A stretch of DNA of 64,000 nucleotides from an uncultured Phycicoccus sp. (GCF_947495705.1 NZ_CANLZR010000003.1:186001-250000); one strand, 5' to 3'. Numbered from the stretch's first letter, positions 8,883 through 17,745 are shown. Made by a program: numbers and translations. Notes: generated by a model not told the origin, from the letters alone.

Positions 8883-9911
8883 CTACTCGAGGTCGGCGCG
8901 CCGGCCCAGGCTGAACACCTCGGGTGGCGGCTTCTGCGACGACTCCAGCTTGCGGTAGGCCGTCGGTGTCGTCCCCACCTCGGTGAGGAACTGCCGGTTG
9001 AAGTTCGCCATGTTGCGGTAGCCGCTCTGGGCGGCGACCTGGGCGATCGAGTCCTCCGTGGTGTCGAGCAGCCGCCGGGAGTGCGCGATGCGCAGCTTCT
9101 TCACCATCGCGCTGAAGGTCGTCCCGGTCGCGCTCTTGAAATACTTCGAGAAGGTCGGCTCCGACATGTACGCCATCTGGGCCGCGGTGGCGAGCCGGAT
9201 GTCGCCGGTGAGGTTCTCGAAGATGTAGGACAGCCCCGCCTCCACAGCCCCGAGCGAGTTGGCGTCCGTGGGGCGTCCCAGCCACTCGCTGGCGACGACC
9301 TCGTGCTCGTCCTCGGGAGAACGGGCGAAGAGGGCCAAGAGAGCGAACAGGTGCGACATCTGCTCGGCGCCCCGGCTGCGGACGACGTCGAGGATGGTCT
9401 CGGCGGCCCGCCACGCCGTGGCGCCGGAGAACACGAGCCCCCGGGTCGAGGCGGCGAGGACCCCGTCGATCTCCTGGAGCTCCGGGATGAGGTCCATGCA
9501 CTGGCGGATCCACTCGTCGCTGAACTGGACGACCGCGTCCCGGTCGACGGCGACCTTGCCTTCGGGGAGGTCGCTGACCCAGTCGTGGGGCAGGTTCGGG
9601 CCCATGAAGCTCACGTGGCCGGGCGAGAACGTGCCGACGTAGTCGCCGGCGATGAAGCTGCCGTGCGTCTTGGTGATGAGGTGGATCTCGTACTCCGGGT
9701 GCGCGCCCCAGCCGCAGATCTCGCTCGGGAAGTCGTGGGTCAGGGCGCGGATCGCGTGCTGCGGGTCCGGCGGGATCACCTCGCGCCGGGGAGCCGGGGG
9801 GTAGGGGCTGCGGACCAGGGTCTCGTCGTGGGACGCGCCCTCGACGACCAGGGACGGGAAGTCGACGAGGCGAGCCCGCGGAGTCCCCGTGGATCGATAT
9901 GAAATCGTCAC
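8883..9911 (-). CDS. AraC-family transcriptional regulator of the polyol operon
   Basis: About 342 aa. The N-terminal half looks like a cupin-type sensing domain (AHPEYEIHLITKTHGSFIAGDY, then FMGPNLPHDW). The C-terminal 100 residues hold two helix-turn-helix units: IRLATAAQMAYMSEPTFSKYFK, then DSIAQVAAQSGYRNMANFNRQF followed by the typical GTTPTAYRK ending. It is divergent from the binding-protein gene, so it probably activates that operon in response to a polyol. The start is uncertain: GTG 9911 is only 2 bases from a GGAGG, and the frame stays open to an ATG at 10034, but the residues between look non-protein-like. Confidence 0.8.
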   Translation of the reverse strand: MTISYRSTGTPRARLVDFPSLVVEGASHDETLVRSPYPPAPRREVIPPDPQHAIRALTHDFPSEICGWGAHPEYEIHLITKTHGSFIAGDYVGTFSPGHVSFMGPNLPHDWVSDLPEGKVAVDRDAVVQFSDEWIRQCMDLIPELQEIDGVLAASTRGLVFSGATAWRAAETILDVVRSRGAEQMSHLFALLALFARSPEDEHEVVASEWLGRPTDANSLGAVEAGLSYIFENLTGDIRLATAAQMAYMSEPTFSKYFKSATGTTFSAMVKKLRIAHSRRLLDTTEDSIAQVAAQSGYRNMANFNRQFLTEVGTTPTAYRKLESSQKPPPEVFSLGRRADLE

Positions 9912-10025
9912 CACCTCCGGGTTGCGGTCTTGACCCAGGCGGTACCAACCGCCCGTCCAAGTGGGGATTCCTCGACCGGGCCGATGGGCGGCCTGGCCGC
10001 GTGAGAAAGATAGTACCGAAACCAC

Positions 10026-10160
10026 GGTGTACATGGACCTTGTCGGGATGTCGGCCCCCTCCCTACTTTCGAGGTGTACCTGGTCCGCAGCGCTCAGGGA
10101 CCCTCGGAGCTCCGGCTCCGCGAACTCACCCCGCACCCGTCCTCGGGAGCGGTGTACCTA
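10026..10160 (+). promoter_or_regulatory. Three GGTGTAC direct repeats, candidate AraC-binding sites
   Basis: In the AraC/binding-protein intergenic region, GGTGTACATGGACC lies at 10026-10039, GGTGTACCTGGTCC at 10073-10086 and GGTGTACCTA at 10151-10160. The first two share 12 of 14 bases. AraC-family proteins bind direct, same-orientation half-sites, so these are good candidates for the activator's sites. The start-to-start distances are 47 and 78 bases. The third copy ends just before the ribosome-binding site of the transporter gene. I saw no convincing -35/-10 pair. Confidence 0.5.
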
Positions 10161-10175
10161 CCGAAGGAGTCAGGA

Positions 10176-11531
10176 ATGCTCTCGAAGAAGCGAGCACTCA
10201 CGTTCAGTGCGGGGGCGATGGCGTCGGCCATGGCGCTCGCGGCCTGTTCGTCCGGTGCGGTCTCGTCGGACGACGGGGCCGGCGGCGGTGACGTGACCCT
10301 CAATGTGGCGACCGTCAACAACGGCCAGATGAAGGACATGGAACAGCTGAAGTCGGAGTACGAGGCCGCCAACCCCGGCACCACCGTCAACTTCCAGGTG
10401 ATGGAGGAGGCCGACCTTCGCGCGGCCGTCACCGCGGACGTCGCGAGCGGCGCCGGCCAGTACGACATCGTCACCATCGGCGCCTACGAGACCCCGCAGT
10501 GGGGCGCCAACGGCTGGCTCGTCGACCTCACTCCCGAGCTCGAGGCCGACGCGAGCTACGACGTGGACGACCTGCTGCCTCCGGTCCGCGACGTCAACAC
10601 CCACGAGGGCAAGCTCTTCGCCGTCCCGTTCTACGGCGAGTCGTCGTTCCTCATGTACAACAAGGAGGTCCTGGACAAGGCCGGTGTGAGCTTCTCGGGT
10701 ACGCCGACGTGGCCGGAGGTCGCTGAAGCGGCCAAGAAGGTCGACACCTCGGACATGGCCGGCATCTGCATGCGCGGCAAGCCCGGCTGGGGCGACCTGT
10801 TCGGCCCGCTGACGACGGTGATCCAGACCTTCGGTGGCGGTTGGTACGACATGGACTGGAACGCGACGGTCGACACCCCGGAGTGGAAGGAGGCCGTGTC
10901 CTTCTACAAGACCATGCTCGACGAGTCGGGCCAGGCCGACCCGGTGTCGTACAGCTTCAACGAGTGCCTCACCGCCGTGAAGGAGGGCAAGGCCGCGATG
11001 TGGGCGGACGCCACCGTGGCGGCCTCGATGCTCGAAGCGGATGACTCCCCGGTCAAGGGCAAGATGGGCTACGTCCCGATGCCGGTCGTCGAGACCGACC
11101 AGTCCGGCTGGCTGTGGAGCTGGAACCTCGCGATCCCGTCGTCCACGAAGAACAAGGACGCCGCCGTCGACTTCGTGAAGTGGGCGACCTCGAAGGACTA
11201 CATCAACCTCGTCGGCGAGAAGATCGGCTGGTCGAACGTTCCCCCGGGCTCGCGCACCTCGACGTACGAGATCCCCGAGTACAAGGAGGCCGCTTCGGCC
11301 TACGCGCCCCTGACCCTCGAGGTCATGAGCTCGGTGAACCCGAAGCAGCCGGGCGTCAACCCGCAGCCGTGGGTCGGCATCCAGTACGTCTCGATCCCCG
11401 AGTTCCAGGACGTCGGCAACCAGTGCGCGCAGCAGATCGCGGACTACATCGCGAACCGGACGTCGGTCGACGACGCCCTCGCCCAGTGCCAGTCCGTCGC
11501 GCAGAAGGCCGGCGACGCCCACAAGGGCTGA
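10176..11531 (+). CDS. ABC transporter sugar/polyol-binding lipoprotein
   Basis: 451 aa. A lipoprotein signal (MLSKKRALTFSAGAMASAMALAAC) with lipobox LAAC precedes a family 1 solute-binding fold: VNNGQMKDMEQLKSEYEAAN, GAYETPQWGANGWL, FLMYNKEVLDKAGV and the hinge segment SWNLAIPSSTKNKDAAVDFVKWA. The overall pattern matches SmoE-type sorbitol/mannitol-binding proteins. Lipid-anchored outside the membrane, it would deliver a polyol to the two permeases downstream. ATG 10176 has GAAGGAG 6 bases upstream. Confidence 0.87.
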   Translation: MLSKKRALTFSAGAMASAMALAACSSGAVSSDDGAGGGDVTLNVATVNNGQMKDMEQLKSEYEAANPGTTVNFQVMEEADLRAAVTADVASGAGQYDIVTIGAYETPQWGANGWLVDLTPELEADASYDVDDLLPPVRDVNTHEGKLFAVPFYGESSFLMYNKEVLDKAGVSFSGTPTWPEVAEAAKKVDTSDMAGICMRGKPGWGDLFGPLTTVIQTFGGGWYDMDWNATVDTPEWKEAVSFYKTMLDESGQADPVSYSFNECLTAVKEGKAAMWADATVAASMLEADDSPVKGKMGYVPMPVVETDQSGWLWSWNLAIPSSTKNKDAAVDFVKWATSKDYINLVGEKIGWSNVPPGSRTSTYEIPEYKEAASAYAPLTLEVMSSVNPKQPGVNPQPWVGIQYVSIPEFQDVGNQCAQQIADYIANRTSVDDALAQCQSVAQKAGDAHKG

Positions 11532-11555
11532 CCGTCTCGTGACCGTCTGATCAGC

Positions 11556-11593
11556 GGTGCCGGGGCCGACCCCACACGGTCGGCCCCGGCACC
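11556..11593 (+). terminator. Strong intercistronic stem-loop after the binding-protein gene
   Basis: A perfect 16-bp stem (GGTGCCGGGGCCGACC paired with its complement, loop CCACAC) lies between the binding-protein stop and the first permease start. There is no T-run after it. In sugar ABC operons such a hairpin usually stabilises the binding-protein mRNA 3' end or partly terminates transcription, giving more binding protein than permease. Confidence 0.75.
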
Positions 11594-11632
11594 CACCCCG
11601 TCGAAACCCACGTCGCACAAGGGAGTGCTCGG

Positions 11633-12565
11633 ATGTCCATGACAGACGTCGACACGGTGGAGGCCAAGACCGCCACCGATCCACGGCGGGTGAAGAAGGG
11701 CGAGTTCCGTTCCGCCCGCGGGCTCGCCGCCCCGGCCATCATCTTCCTCATCCTCCTCACGCAGGTCCCGTTCCTCGTCACCATCGGTTTCTCGACGATG
11801 AACTGGAACCTGCTCTACCCGCAGGACCGCGGCTTCACGGGCTTCGACAACTACGTCACCGCCCTGTCCTCGGGGGCGCTCTGGCCCTCGATCCTGGCCA
11901 CCGTCCTCATCACCGCCCTGTCGGTGACGCTGTCGCTGCTCTTCGGGCTGCTGTTCGCGCTCCTGCTCGACCGCAAGTTCCCCGGGCAGGCCATCGCCCG
12001 GACGCTGATGATCACCCCGTTCCTCATCATGCCGGCCGCGGCCGCCCTGATCTGGAAGTACTCGATGTTCGACACGAACATCGGCATCCTCAACTGGCTC
12101 TCCCGGATCACCGGCCTCCCGGTCGTGTCGTGGTCCACCGAGCACCCGCTCGCGTCCGTCGTCATCGTCCTGACCTGGCAGTTCACGCCGTTCATGATGC
12201 TGATCCTGCTCGCCGGCCTGCAGGGTCAGGACAAGGCGATCATGGAGGCCGCTCAGGTCGACGGTGCCGGCACCTGGCGGACCTTCACCTGGATCACGCT
12301 GCCGCACCTGCGGATGTACGTCGAGATCGGCGTGCTGCTCGGCTCGGTCATCATCATCCAGGTCTTCGACCCCATCGCCATCCTCACCAAGGGCACCGGC
12401 GGGACCAAGACCCTCGCCTACCTGCTCTACGAACGCGCGTTCATCGGCCTCGACGTCGGGGAGGCCGCCGCCTACGGCGTCGTCACGGTCGTCCTCACGA
12501 TCATCGTGGCCACCATTGCGCTCCGCACGCTCTTCAAGGTCTTCATGGCAGGAGGGTCACGATGA
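11633..12565 (+). CDS. ABC transporter permease (MalF/SmoF type)
   Basis: 310 aa with about six transmembrane helices (first near residues 30-50). The cytoplasmic EAA loop is visible as MEAAQVDGAGTWRTFTWITLPHL; it contacts the transport ATPase. ATG 11633 is preceded by GGGAG. It overlaps the second permease by 4 bases (ATGA), so the two are translationally coupled and should form the heterodimeric channel for the polyol bound by the lipoprotein. Confidence 0.88.
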   Translation: MSMTDVDTVEAKTATDPRRVKKGEFRSARGLAAPAIIFLILLTQVPFLVTIGFSTMNWNLLYPQDRGFTGFDNYVTALSSGALWPSILATVLITALSVTLSLLFGLLFALLLDRKFPGQAIARTLMITPFLIMPAAAALIWKYSMFDTNIGILNWLSRITGLPVVSWSTEHPLASVVIVLTWQFTPFMMLILLAGLQGQDKAIMEAAQVDGAGTWRTFTWITLPHLRMYVEIGVLLGSVIIIQVFDPIAILTKGTGGTKTLAYLLYERAFIGLDVGEAAAYGVVTVVLTIIVATIALRTLFKVFMAGGSR

Positions 12566-13377
12566 ACACCAAGGCCAAGGGCACACTCACCACGGTCGGC
12601 ACCTGGGTACTGGTCCTGATCTTCTTCTTCCCCGTCTTCTGGATGTTCCTCAACGGGTTCAAGCCGGAGTCCGTGGCGTCATCGACCACACCGAGCCTCT
12701 TCTTCAGCCCGTCCACCGAGGGCTTCCAGGCCGCGTTCGACCGGGGGATGCAGGGCTACCTCATCAACTCGCTCACCGCGTCGGTCACCGCGACCATCAT
12801 CGCCGTGCTCCTCGCGATCCCCGCGGCGTACGCCCTCAGCATCCGCCGAGTCAAGAACGTCGAGGGCTCCCTGACGTTCTTCATCTCCACCCGGTTCATG
12901 CCGCTCGCCGCGGTCGTGCTCCCCCTGTTCATGATCTTCAAGGAGCTCGGGCTGCTCGACAACATCTACGCGCTCGCCGTCGTCTACGCCGCGGTGAACC
13001 TGCCGGTGACGGTGTGGATGATGCGCTCGTTCTTCCTCGAGGTGCCGTTCGAGATCATCGAGGCCGCCCGCGTCGACGGTGCCGGTCTGTACCGCGAGAT
13101 CGTCCGGATCGTCCTGCCCCTGGTGCTGCCCGGGGTCGCTGCGGCCGCGCTCATCGCGTTCATCTTCAGCTGGAACGAGTACTTCCTCTCGACGCTGCTC
13201 ACGAGCTCGTCGGCACGCACGACGCCGCCGTTCCTCGGGAGCTTCGTCGACGGGCGCGGTCAGTTCCTCGCCGTCCTGTCCGCGGCCGCGACCGTCGCCG
13301 CCCTGCCGGTCATCATCGCCGGCTGGGTCGCGCAGAAGCAGCTCGTGCGCGGTCTGTCGATGGGAGCCATCAAGTGA
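12562..13377 (+). CDS. ABC transporter permease (MalG/SmoG type)
   Basis: 271 aa with six predicted helices, starting with WVLVLIFFFPVFWMFLNGFKPE, the usual opening of the MalG-type subunit. The EAA loop is IEAARVDGAGLYREIVRIVLPLVLPG. It shares an ATGA overlap with the first permease. No ATP-binding subunit follows; the next gene is an SDR dehydrogenase. The pair therefore probably uses a shared ATPase encoded elsewhere, as known for MsiK in streptomycetes. Confidence 0.88.
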   Translation: MNTKAKGTLTTVGTWVLVLIFFFPVFWMFLNGFKPESVASSTTPSLFFSPSTEGFQAAFDRGMQGYLINSLTASVTATIIAVLLAIPAAYALSIRRVKNVEGSLTFFISTRFMPLAAVVLPLFMIFKELGLLDNIYALAVVYAAVNLPVTVWMMRSFFLEVPFEIIEAARVDGAGLYREIVRIVLPLVLPGVAAAALIAFIFSWNEYFLSTLLTSSSARTTPPFLGSFVDGRGQFLAVLSAAATVAALPVIIAGWVAQKQLVRGLSMGAIK

Positions 13378-13428
13378 CCGACGGCGCTCCCGTCGTCCGG
13401 CCCGTCCCCCACCCCCGAGGAGTCCCCG

Positions 13429-14172
13429 ATGCCCGCACCCATCCGTAGCCTCGACGGCACCGTCGTCGTCGTCACCGGTGCGGGTGGCGGGATCGGCGGC
13501 GAGACCGTCCGCCAGGCCGTCGAGGCCGGGGCGCGGGTGGTGGCGGGCGACGTGCGGCTCGAGGCGCTGGCCCCGCTCGTCGACGAGCTCGGCGCCGACC
13601 GGGTGGTCCCGGTCGGCGGCGACGTCCGCGACGAGGCCACCGCGCAGGCGCTCGTCGACGCCGGCGTCGAGGCGTTCGGCCGGGTGGACTCGGTCGTCGC
13701 CAACGCGGCGGTCGGGTTCTACGGCGGGCTCCTCGACATGAGCCCGGAGCAGATCTCGCTCATGGTCGACGTCAACGTCAAGGGCACCGTGTGGCTCGCG
13801 CGGGCGGCGGTGCAGCGGTTCCGGGCCCAGGGTGACGGTGGCGACATCGTCATCCTCGGCTCGGTGGCCGGACTGCTCATCGGCGGCGGCAAGGAGGCCG
13901 TGTACGCGGCCACCAAGGGCGCCCAGATCAACCTCGGCTACGCGCTCGACCGCGAGCTGCGCAGTGAGGGGATCCGGACCACCGTCATCGCCCCGGCGGG
14001 GGTCAACACGGCCTTCGCGGCGGCCGACGGCCGGTTCGGGGGCGGCGACCCGGCGTCGGGCCACTTCATGGAGCCGGGTGACATCGCGGGCGCGGTGCTG
14101 CACACGCTGCAGCAGCCGCGGCGGATGCGCACTGAGCTGTGGACGATGTGGAGCCTCGCCGAGAACCACTGA
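13429..14172 (+). CDS. Short-chain dehydrogenase/reductase (probable polyol dehydrogenase)
   Basis: 247 aa classical SDR. The Rossmann motif is VVVTGAGGGIGGE, the structural NAA appears as VVANAAVGFYGG, the Ser is in ILGSVAG and the catalytic YxxxK is YAATK. GDVRLEAL after beta-strand 2 has an Asp, suggesting NAD rather than NADP. It lies 51 bases after the permease, likely in the same operon, so it probably oxidises the imported polyol or its product. The mannitol-type dehydrogenase at 7379 may serve a second substrate of the same pathway. Confidence 0.85.
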   Translation: MPAPIRSLDGTVVVVTGAGGGIGGETVRQAVEAGARVVAGDVRLEALAPLVDELGADRVVPVGGDVRDEATAQALVDAGVEAFGRVDSVVANAAVGFYGGLLDMSPEQISLMVDVNVKGTVWLARAAVQRFRAQGDGGDIVILGSVAGLLIGGGKEAVYAATKGAQINLGYALDRELRSEGIRTTVIAPAGVNTAFAAADGRFGGGDPASGHFMEPGDIAGAVLHTLQQPRRMRTELWTMWSLAENH

Positions 14173-14188
14173 CGGCCGGAAGCCCCGC

Positions 14189-14402
14189 ATGGTCGGTGGA
14201 GGGACCCGCGGGTCGCCCCGGTTCGTTCCTCACCGGCGCGACCCGCTCCCGGCATCCACCCGCGTCCGCACGTGGGAAACCCCGGTCGCACGCGGAACGA
14301 TGGTCGGCGGAGGGACCCGCGGGTCGCCCCGGTTCGTTCCTCACCGGCGCGACCCGCTCCCGGCATCCACCCGCGTCCGCGCATGGAAAACCCCCGGTCG
14401 CA
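14189..14402 (+). repeat. 111-bp tandem duplication
   Basis: Two near-identical copies, 14189-14299 and 14300-14402, with period 111. Over the first 80 bases they differ at one position (ggtcggTgg versus ggtcggCgg), and then diverge slightly. The second copy ends in the left arm of the hairpin that follows. There is no conserved reading frame and no inverted ends, so it looks like a simple recent duplication between the operon end and the tRNA gene. Confidence 0.9.
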
Positions 14403-14423
14403 AGCTCCCGGGGGTTTCCATGT
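14382..14423 (-). terminator. Terminator hairpin between SDR gene and tRNA-Ser
   Basis: CATGGAAAACCCCCGG pairs with CCGGGGGTTTCCATG across a short loop (TCGCAAGCTC), with one bulged base. It lies immediately 3' of the minus-strand tRNA-Ser gene and also at the end of the plus-strand polyol operon, so it can act in both directions. The A-run in the left arm becomes a U-run at the 3' side when read on the minus strand. Confidence 0.75.
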
Positions 14424-14424
14424 G

Positions 14425-14514
14425 CGGAGGCGGAGGGATTTGAACCCTCGATGGGCTTGAGACCCAAACCGCATTAGCAGTGCGGCGCCATAGACCGGAC
14501 TAGGCGACGCCTCC
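14425..14514 (-). tRNA. tRNA-Ser(GCU)
   Basis: On the minus strand the acceptor stem GGAGGCG pairs with CGCCTCC followed by discriminator G. The anticodon arm is CCGCA-CTGCTAA-TGCGG with anticodon GCT, the T arm is GAGGG-TTCAAAT-CCCTC and a long variable arm is present. The 90-nt length is normal for tRNA-Ser. CCA is not encoded. It would read AGC and AGU codons. Confidence 0.95.
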
Positions 14515-14609
14515 AACGCCTGCACAGGGTAGCCGCCGCTGCCGTTGCCGAGCAAAGCGGTGGGGGCTCGGGTGGCACGAGGCCGCCGAGCCGCGCCCCG
14601 GCCGTACCG

Positions 14610-15101
14610 TCATCCCCGGCGTTCGGTCCCGACGCGGTGGGCCGACCCGAAGACCCACCAGCGCATCGCCGCGTACTTGACTGCGGTAGCGCCGAGGGTC
14701 GTCACCGCGACGACCCCGGTCTCGAGCCACGTTGGGGCGCCCGGTACCACGGCGCCGAGAAGCCCAAGCCCTCCCGAGGTCATCCCGAGGGTCAGCGCGA
14801 AGACGACGAGCCCCTGCACCTGGTGCCGGGCGGCTCCGTCGCGTCCGCGGATCCCGAACGTCCAGCGCCGGTTGGCCCAGGTGTTGGCCACCGCCGCCAC
14901 GAGCAGCGCGACCGCGTTCGCGGCCTGGGGGGTACCCACCTGCCGGAGGAGGACGAACCCGCCGAGGTGGAGCACGGTGCTCGCCGCGCCCACCGCCGCG
15001 AACGTCACGAGCTGGGCAGCGACCCCGAGCCGGCCGGTGCGGGCCGCGCCGCCCACGCGTCCGGCGGTCGACGTCGATGGGGGCGCCATGGTGCTGGTCA
15101 T
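14610..15101 (-). CDS. GtrA-family small membrane protein
   Basis: 163 aa with four hydrophobic helices. The N-terminal part LVTFAAVGAASTVLHLGGFVLL and the segment NAVALLVAAVANTWANRRWTFG (N-x-x-W-x-F) match GtrA/DPMS_TMD proteins, which flip or position polyprenyl-phosphate sugars for GT-C glycosyltransferases. Its ATG overlaps the stop of the upstream GT39 gene (ATGA), which strongly supports joint function: one handles the lipid-linked sugar, the other transfers it outside. Confidence 0.85.
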   Translation of the reverse strand: MTSTMAPPSTSTAGRVGGAARTGRLGVAAQLVTFAAVGAASTVLHLGGFVLLRQVGTPQAANAVALLVAAVANTWANRRWTFGIRGRDGAARHQVQGLVVFALTLGMTSGGLGLLGAVVPGAPTWLETGVVAVTTLGATAVKYAAMRWWVFGSAHRVGTERRG

Positions 15102-17134
15102 GACGCCGAGCCGAGCGGCTGGGTGAGGTCGTAGAACGTGTCGCCGCCGATCGTCACCTCGGTGAAGTGCTGCGACACCCAGGCCGCGATCTCCGTTGCA
15201 GCCTCGGACCCGCCCTGCTGGCCGCCGAAACCGCCACCGGCGAGGAAGTAGTGGATCCGGCCGGCGTCCACGTACTCCTGGAACTGCTCCAACGTTGGGG
15301 CGGGGTCTGACCCGTTGAACCCGCCGATCGCCATGACGGGCAGCTCGGTGCCGAGCTGGAGGCCGGCCGCGCTCTGTGAGCCGACCGCTGCGGCGACCCA
15401 GTCGTAGCTGTCGGCATCGGCCGACAGGGCCTCGACGACCGCCGCGTCGGGGACCGAGGCGTCGAGGAGGCCGCCCGCACCTCCGCCGGGGGCCTGACGG
15501 GTCGTGCCGCCGGGAGCCTGACCGGTCGTGCCGCCCGGGACGCCACCGGCCGGGGCGCCGCCCCGACCGCCCCCGGCACCGCTGCTGGTGGCGGGCCCGG
15601 CCGTGACGATGGACCCGCTGTGCGCGGTCGCGAGAGTGGTCGCCGCGTAGGCGGCCGGCCCCGCGAGAGCGCCGACCAGGGCGGCTCCGGCAACGGCGAG
15701 GGCGACCCTGCGGGAAAGACGGCCGACGACGAGGAACAGCACCGCTGCCGCGAGGCCGACCATGAGCACCCCGACCCGCAGCCAGTCGCCGTACTCCGTC
15801 GTGCGGGAGAGGAGGGCGAACGCCCACCCCGACGTCACGAGGGTCGCGATCGCCAGGGCGAGGGCCCCCGAGTCGCTGCGCCGGCGCTCCCACGCCTCGG
15901 CGGCGCCCATCCCGACGAGGGCGGCGACGGGCGGCGCGAGGGCGACCGTGTAGTACTCGTGGAAGATGCCCTCCATGGACGAGAAGACCAGGGCCGTGAC
16001 GAGCAGCCACAGCCCCATGGCGAGGTAGGCCGCGCGACGGCGGTCGGTACGGGGAGCGCGGCCGCGGAACGCCAGGCCCGCGAGGAGGAGCACGAGCGCC
16101 GCCGGGAGGAGCCACGAGATCTGGCCGCCCACGACGGAGCCGAACATCCGCAGCAGCCCTACGCCGTCGGAGAACGGGCTGCCGCCGCCACCGACGCGTC
16201 CCACCTCGGACCCGTCGAGCCGGCCGAGGCCGTTGTAGCCGAACGTCAGCTCGAGGAACGAGTTGGTCTGGCTGCCGCCGATGTACGGGCGCATCGACTC
16301 CGGCACCAGCTCGACGATCGCGACCCACCAGCCGGCGGAGGCGAGGAACGCCCCGGCCGAGGCGAGACCGCCGAGAAGCCGGCGACGCAGCGTCGTGTCG
16401 GCGCACAGCATCCAGACCAGCGCGACGGCCGGGACGACGAGGAGCACCTGGAGGCTCTTGGTGAGGAACCCGAAGCCGGCGAACACCCCGGCCAGGGCGA
16501 TCCACCGGATGGACCCTGCCTCGACGGCCCGCAGCGTCGCCCAGACGGCCAGCGCCATGAGAAGGGCGAGCAGTGCGTCCGGGTTGTTGAACCGGAACAT
16601 GAGGACGGCCACCGGGGTCAGCGCCATGACCGCCCCGGCCAGGAGGGCGCCGCCGTGGCCGAACCAGCGGCGCACAGAGGCGTGCACGACGGCGACCGTC
16701 CCGACGCCCATGAGCACCTGCGGCAGCAGCATCGCGAACGAGCTGAGGCCGAGGAGCCGCACCGACAGCGCCATGACCCACAGGGATGCGGGCGGTTTGT
16801 CGACGGTGATGGCGCTGCTCGCGTCGAAGCTGCCGAAGAAGTACGCCGTCCACGAGACGCTGCCCGCCTGCACGGCCGCCGAGTAGAAGCTGTTCGCCCA
16901 CCCGCCGGCCGTCAGGTTGTAGAGATAGGCGACGCCGGTGACGACGAGCAGCGCGAGAAGCCCGGGGCGGGCCCACGCCGGGTCGGTCTCGGGACCGCGC
17001 AGGGCGGTCCGGACCCGCGCGCGAGCGCGGGCTGACCCGGAGTCGCGGGCGGGGGGCGGCGTGGAGGCCGCCGGGGTCGGGTCGGCCTCGTCGCGCGGGG
17101 TCGTCGGCAGGGTCGCGGTGTCCATGACATCCAC
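15098..17134 (-). CDS. GT39/ArnT-like glycosyltransferase with Gly-rich linker and C-terminal outer domain
   Basis: 678 aa. After a cytoplasmic Pro/Ala-rich start come about twelve helices (residues 56-510). The first outside loop carries SFDASSAITVDKPPASLWVMAL, whose DKPP is typical of this actinobacterial ArnT-like group. SMEGIFHEYYTVALAP is a second conserved loop. A flexible Gly/Pro linker (about 518-555, GGTTGQAPGGTTRQAPGG) leads to an outside domain of about 120 residues with ELPVMAIGGFNGSDPAPTLEQF. Residues 1 and 4 are both Met; the first is used here. The ATGA overlap with GtrA ties them functionally. Acceptor unknown. Confidence 0.82.
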   Translation of the reverse strand: MDVMDTATLPTTPRDEADPTPAASTPPPARDSGSARARARVRTALRGPETDPAWARPGLLALLVVTGVAYLYNLTAGGWANSFYSAAVQAGSVSWTAYFFGSFDASSAITVDKPPASLWVMALSVRLLGLSSFAMLLPQVLMGVGTVAVVHASVRRWFGHGGALLAGAVMALTPVAVLMFRFNNPDALLALLMALAVWATLRAVEAGSIRWIALAGVFAGFGFLTKSLQVLLVVPAVALVWMLCADTTLRRRLLGGLASAGAFLASAGWWVAIVELVPESMRPYIGGSQTNSFLELTFGYNGLGRLDGSEVGRVGGGGSPFSDGVGLLRMFGSVVGGQISWLLPAALVLLLAGLAFRGRAPRTDRRRAAYLAMGLWLLVTALVFSSMEGIFHEYYTVALAPPVAALVGMGAAEAWERRRSDSGALALAIATLVTSGWAFALLSRTTEYGDWLRVGVLMVGLAAAVLFLVVGRLSRRVALAVAGAALVGALAGPAAYAATTLATAHSGSIVTAGPATSSGAGGGRGGAPAGGVPGGTTGQAPGGTTRQAPGGGAGGLLDASVPDAAVVEALSADADSYDWVAAAVGSQSAAGLQLGTELPVMAIGGFNGSDPAPTLEQFQEYVDAGRIHYFLAGGGFGGQQGGSEAATEIAAWVSQHFTEVTIGGDTFYDLTQPLGSAS

Positions 17135-17253
17135 GGTTCCGGCGGCGTCTGTGCGGCTGCTGTGGCACGCCTGTCGCCACCGCCAGAGATCGGCGCCGGC
17201 GCGCGCGCGAACCGGCAGAGCGCCCGCGGGCCGCCTGAGCGAGGATGGGGTCC

Positions 17254-17745
17254 ATGGACGTGACGATCCGCCCGGCCCGCGCCGAGGAGCACGACGCCGT
17301 CGGGGCGTTGACCCTCGCGGCCTACGCGGCTGACGGCACGATCACGGCCGAGCACCCCTATGCGGCACGGCTGCTCGACGCCGATGCCCGGGCCCGTGAC
17401 GCCGTCCTGCTGGTGGCCACCGACGCCCTCGGGGCGGTGGTCGGGACGGTCACGTACGTCCCCCCCGGTACCCCGTTCGCGGAGGTCGGCGGGCCCGGCG
17501 AGGCCGAGGTGCGGATGCTCGCCGTCGCGCCGGACGCCCGCGGTGCCGGGGTCGGCCGGCTGCTCAGTGACGAGTGCGTCCGGCGGGCACGGGCGGCGGG
17601 CTGCGACGCCGTCGCCCTGTCGAGCGGGTCGTGGATGACCGCCGCGCATCGCCTGTACGAGCGCCTGGGCTTCGTCCGCACTCCCGAGCGCGACTGGTCG
17701 CCCCGCGCCGGCATCGACCTCGTCGCGTACCGCCTCCGCCTCTGA
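17254..17745 (+). CDS. GNAT-family N-acetyltransferase
   Basis: 163 aa. The acetyl-CoA binding motif A is visible as VRMLAVAPDARGAGVGRLL (R/Q-x-x-G-x-G/A type), followed by motif B around LYERLGFVRTPERDW. Start 17254 has GAGGA 8 bases upstream and fits better than the ATG 9 bases earlier. It is divergent from the GT39 gene. The acceptor amine cannot be predicted. Confidence 0.85.
   Translation: MDVTIRPARAEEHDAVGALTLAAYAADGTITAEHPYAARLLDADARARDAVLLVATDALGAVVGTVTYVPPGTPFAEVGGPGEAEVRMLAVAPDARGAGVGRLLSDECVRRARAAGCDAVALSSGSWMTAAHRLYERLGFVRTPERDWSPRAGIDLVAYRLRL

Noticed and set aside
14189-14402. CRISPR-like repeats
   Set aside because: Only two long adjacent copies with no spacers between them.
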